64,000 bases of DNA, taken from assembly GCA_021186555.1 (NCBI GenBank), contig JAJKFL010000002.1:9919001-9983000 (forward strand), read 5' to 3'. Made by a program: the position numbers and the translations under genes. The notes under the pieces were generated by a model that saw nothing but the letters and a program-made list of their open reading frames with translations, searched no databases and was not told the DNA's origin. Origin of the DNA: Reticulitermes speratus. Its lineage: Eukaryota; Arthropoda; Insecta; Blattodea; Rhinotermitidae. Below, one piece after another: positions 60,909-64,000 of the stretch (position 1 is the stretch's first letter; every line of letters begins with the position of its first letter).

Positions 60909-63873
60909 ATGAATGGCGGAAAATCGGTCATAACACCTGAATTAGTAAAACGTTTCAATGAAGATGGAGCTGTGGTTCTGAGGGGCGTGTTTTCTGCTTA
61001 CTGGGTGGAGGTAGTGCAAAGAGGGATCCAGCACAACCTTCAGGAGCCAAGCAAGTATGCAGAGTGGCTCAAAGTGAGTGAAAGCTATCTCAAAACCAAA
61101 AATAAAATTAGTAGCAAATTTAACCACTTTATTCAGGTGTGTATATATATATCCACACACACATTTATTATGTAATATTACACTATTATCTGCAACTCAT
61201 TCGCTTCATTGAACGATAAGTAACCAGAGTGCTAAGTATGTAGACTGAAATGATATTTGTTGGATTGATCACATTGGCCAATCTGAAAATGAAAAACTGC
61301 CACTAACATGATAGAGTAAATGAAGTGAAATAAGGATAAACTTTTTAACTGTTTATTGGTATATTTTTATCTAAAATCCTAAGAATCATTACTCCTACCC
61401 TTGTGACACATGAGTGCTGGCATATTTTTTAATATACTTCAGCTATGGAGAAGTCCCGTGAAAGACATGGATGCTGCTACTTGAGGTTTCCCTTTCTTTG
61501 CCTACTGTTGTGTTCCCCTCCATCCCCCTCCCCCATCTGGTCTGTGTTAACCATCTGAAAGCATTTGTTACTTGCATAGGTGTAACTTAGCTAATAATAT
61601 TGTGTGTGGGGAGGGGGGGGGGGGGATCGACCATGGGTATAAGGAACTTAATTTACCAAGGAGTCAAGTTAGAAAAATGGGGAAGATTTGTTTGAACCAG
61701 TCCTTAATATACATACACCCATTTCCCCCACTATCACCCCAAATGCACACACTCTTGACTGACTAAACTATTGTTAGGTAGAAAAAATATTGGGGGGGGG
61801 GGATTTTCCCTCCCCCCAAGTTATGCTTACGGTTACTTGTCAAGGTTACCATTACCAATATTCCTATGAACAGAATGGCTAGGTGACTGGAAGGGAATAT
61901 AATGGAGGGAAAGCATAACATAATGCAGGTGTGAGAGGTTGATCAATGGGACTTACTGCTGTGGCCTCAGTATAATTACTGGTAAAAACTTTGAATTTTA
62001 GTTCGGTTTGCCACCCCAGATGTATCTCTAGTCCAGAGATTTTTATTCCAAACACCCTGCCCCCCCTCCCCCCCCCCACACACACACACACATTCACACG
62101 CTTCATTTTATCTTAAAACTGATTTCTTTCAACATGTGTTGGATTCATGCAGTCCATCAGAAAACAAAATGATAATCTCTTAACTGGAATAAAATTTCAG
62201 GAAAGTACTACAAGTGGAACATACTTCAATGACTACTGCAACTGGAAAAAAATTCCAGAATTCCAGGAATATGTCCATAATTCCCCAGCAGCAGAATTGG
62301 CAGGGACTCTCATGTGTTCTGAGGTCAGTTTATTGACTGCTTACATCCCATGTGTATTCTGTGATGTTTAACAGAAACAGTGTCTAGGACCAGCTGTTCT
62401 GTGAATTTTTCTTTCTTTCTGCAAACAAATGCAGAGACACTTACTTAAAATGGGTTAAAACTGTTGAAATAACTTTCAGCCATACACTTTGATTCTTCAT
62501 GCAGAAATTATTTCTTGAAACTATCAATGTTGCCCTAAGTGCCAGATCCAGTGAATAAGGCATACTTTCATTAAAACAGCTTTTACAGTGTAGTTTATTC
62601 TCAAAATATTAATTCTTGAAACAATTAACACAATTTTGATATGCTATTTTGGGTAATTTTTTATATTTATATGTGTTTCAGTGGGTCAAATTTTACCATG
62701 AGCATGTGCTGAATAAGGAACCAGGCACAGATAAGCCAACACCATGGCACCATGATCAGTCTTATTATCCCATAAATGGTGATAAGGTAAATTATACCAT
62801 TCCTGACTTTAATAATATGATCTTCTAGGACATGACACCATATACATAGTTTGATGTGTACAAACATTTTGGCAGAACCTGCTGCCTTCATTTTTATCTA
62901 ATGTTGTCTACCTCATCTTCATCTACTCTGGGCAGAAGATTCCTCTAAAACATTCATATACCTCTACCAAACTACACAGCCTCACATACAAACAGGCTGT
63001 AATCTGAAGTTTCTGTACACAGGAACCTAAAATACCACAATTACACTGTCATACATAGTGTGACTATCAAATTAGAAAAACAAAAAAGTGGAAAAGTCTA
63101 TTCCAATATAGTATGTACTGTATTTTGTAATTGCAATCCTTGCTATTTGGTGTACCTGATATACCATGATGTTCATTTACTGCATTTTGAAGTCAGAAAT
63201 TGTTTGCCCTTATATTTCTTTAAATATTTCGCCTATTAAAAATGTTTAAAATAAAAGGCGTAGCTCTTAGTGAGATTCATTGTATATGTCATGTACTATT
63301 TTCAGTACAATAATTTTTTTTTTTTTTTTTTTTTTTTTTAGAAATTTGATAAAACTTACTTAGGGCTTCATGTACAGTGCTGGATATAACTGACAATTTC
63401 ACATATATTTTCAATATTATATAGGCCTGATCCCCAGTATCAAACTTCACTGCAATCTTGCAAGGCTTTGAAAATTATACATACAGATGTACACACATGA
63501 ACTCCTCATTGTGTGTTCATTTCATGGAAACCACTCTCATCAATCTTGAAAACAATATTTATTCATAATAGTCATGGCAATGAGAACCTCAAATCTCATG
63601 CAGTGAGCTTTCTTACTTCTCAGAACTGACACATCATTATTATTATTATTATCATTTCAGGTATGCTCAATATGGATGCCTGTAGATCCAGTTTCATTAA
63701 ACAATACTCTCCGGTTGGTTTCTGGCTCTCATCGCTGGGGAAGGTGGTTCATACCGCGGAAATTTGCTACACAGAATGACTATATTTCAGATGTTCCCAC
63801 TGATCTATATGAGAGTGTGCCAGTCAAGGATATAGATTCTGGCAAGTGTCACATCCTCGAGTGGGCCATGCAG
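60909..63873 (+). CDS. Phytanoyl-CoA dioxygenase (PhyH) family oxygenase, 3' partial
   Basis: Four exons are visible: 60909-61073, 62201-62323, 62682-62786 and 63661-63873, all in phase zero with GT/AG borders, for 136+ residues up to 202. It is a non-haem Fe(II)/2-oxoglutarate oxygenase. The start MNGGKSVITPELVKRFNEDG and VVLRGVFSAYW are the usual N-terminal helix and strand. Exon 3 has FYHEHVLNKEPGTDKPTPWH with HHDQSYYP, giving the first two iron ligands of the H-x-D motif. Exon 4 has WMPVDPVSLNN, LVSGSHRWGRWFIPRKF and IDSGKCHILEWAM. The second His and the 2-oxoglutarate Arg lie past the right edge. This subtype (EPG-T-x-W-H-x-D-Q, GSHRWG-W) resembles bacterial and fungal members more than peroxisomal PHYH or PHYHD1, so the substrate cannot be assigned. 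Confidence 0.87.
61611..61625. repeat. Poly-G tracts in dioxygenase intron 1
   Basis: G-runs at 61611-61625 and 61792-61802 and a C-run plus CA tract at 62060-62090 lie within 500 bp of each other. Confidence 0.9.
62820..63000. mobile_element. Foldback MITE
   Basis: 'tgatcttctaggacatgacacc', 'gatgtgtacaaacattttggcag', 'aacctgctgccttca' form the left arm; 'gcagaagattcctctaaaac', 'attcatatacctctacc', 'aaactacacagcctcac' the right arm. The GAAA is AAAA in both. It sits in the intron right after dioxygenase exon 3. Confidence 0.65.
63308..63340. repeat. Poly-T tract
   Basis: About 32 consecutive T, possibly the tail of a minus-strand retroposon, though no body is recognised to its right. Confidence 0.85.
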
Positions 63874-64000
63874 GTAAGAGGTTTTGTTGGTAATCTCATA
63901 CAATCTTCAAATTACATTACTGCCTCATTCTTTATGGTACCCTGAACATCTGTCACAATACATACCAGATTCCAGAAGACTGCAGTCTTAGCATTCAATA

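Overview
This is a eukaryotic, AT-rich, intron-rich and heavily repeat-laden window. Gene content, compact spliceosomal exons (100-250 nt) with GT/AG borders, and long introns full of short transposons fit an arthropod. The proteins look insect. The mixture of tRNA-derived SINEs, LINE 3' ends and foldback elements reminds me of cockroach or termite genomes, but that placement is inference. Most long open frames in the window are chance frames or transposon remnants; the real genes are assembled from small exons.

Layout. (1) 21-5710, minus: a GTPBP1-type GTPase, seven coding exons, 3' end beyond the left edge. (2) 5711-14864: intergenic, mostly LINE, SINE and foldback debris. (3) 14865-19013, plus: a Josephin-domain deubiquitinase (JOSD1/2 type), four exons. 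(4) 19014-24106: intergenic with several foldback elements and a LINE 3' end. (5) 24107-32876, minus: a secreted apolipoprotein D-like lipocalin, four exons. (6) 32877-38607: the youngest-looking transposon cluster, with a SINE carrying a nested insertion, a long near-perfect foldback, a second SINE copy, and a jockey-type LINE that reaches the next gene's start codon. (7) 38608-47728, plus: the cytosolic Fe-S assembly factor CIAO3/NARFL, nine exons, with a one-base frameshift in exon 2. (8) 48849-58220, minus: a Schlafen-like (AlbA_2) protein in five exons whose reading phases agree; one intron contains a frame-broken HAUS3-like segment on the same strand. (9) 60909 to the right edge, plus: the first four exons of a phytanoyl-CoA dioxygenase-family enzyme.

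The genes share no pathway; this is an ordinary insect neighbourhood of unrelated housekeeping or secreted genes. CIAO3 and the Schlafen-like gene converge with about 1.1 kb between stop codons. The ApoD-like gene and CIAO3 diverge across the repeat-rich 5.7 kb.

The most unusual signal is not a protein. Many of the short inverted-repeat elements carry, in one or both arms, a hammerhead-ribozyme-like core: CUGANGA, one extra base, a short helix, GAAA, then a palindromic helix III of the ACGU or ACACGUGU type, all closed by a helix I. The best copy is at 35030-35073 on the plus strand. A second unrelated-looking element at 24412-24456 (minus) and over a dozen shorter elements show the same order, which suggests a large non-autonomous family related to the small hammerheads known from Penelope-like elements.
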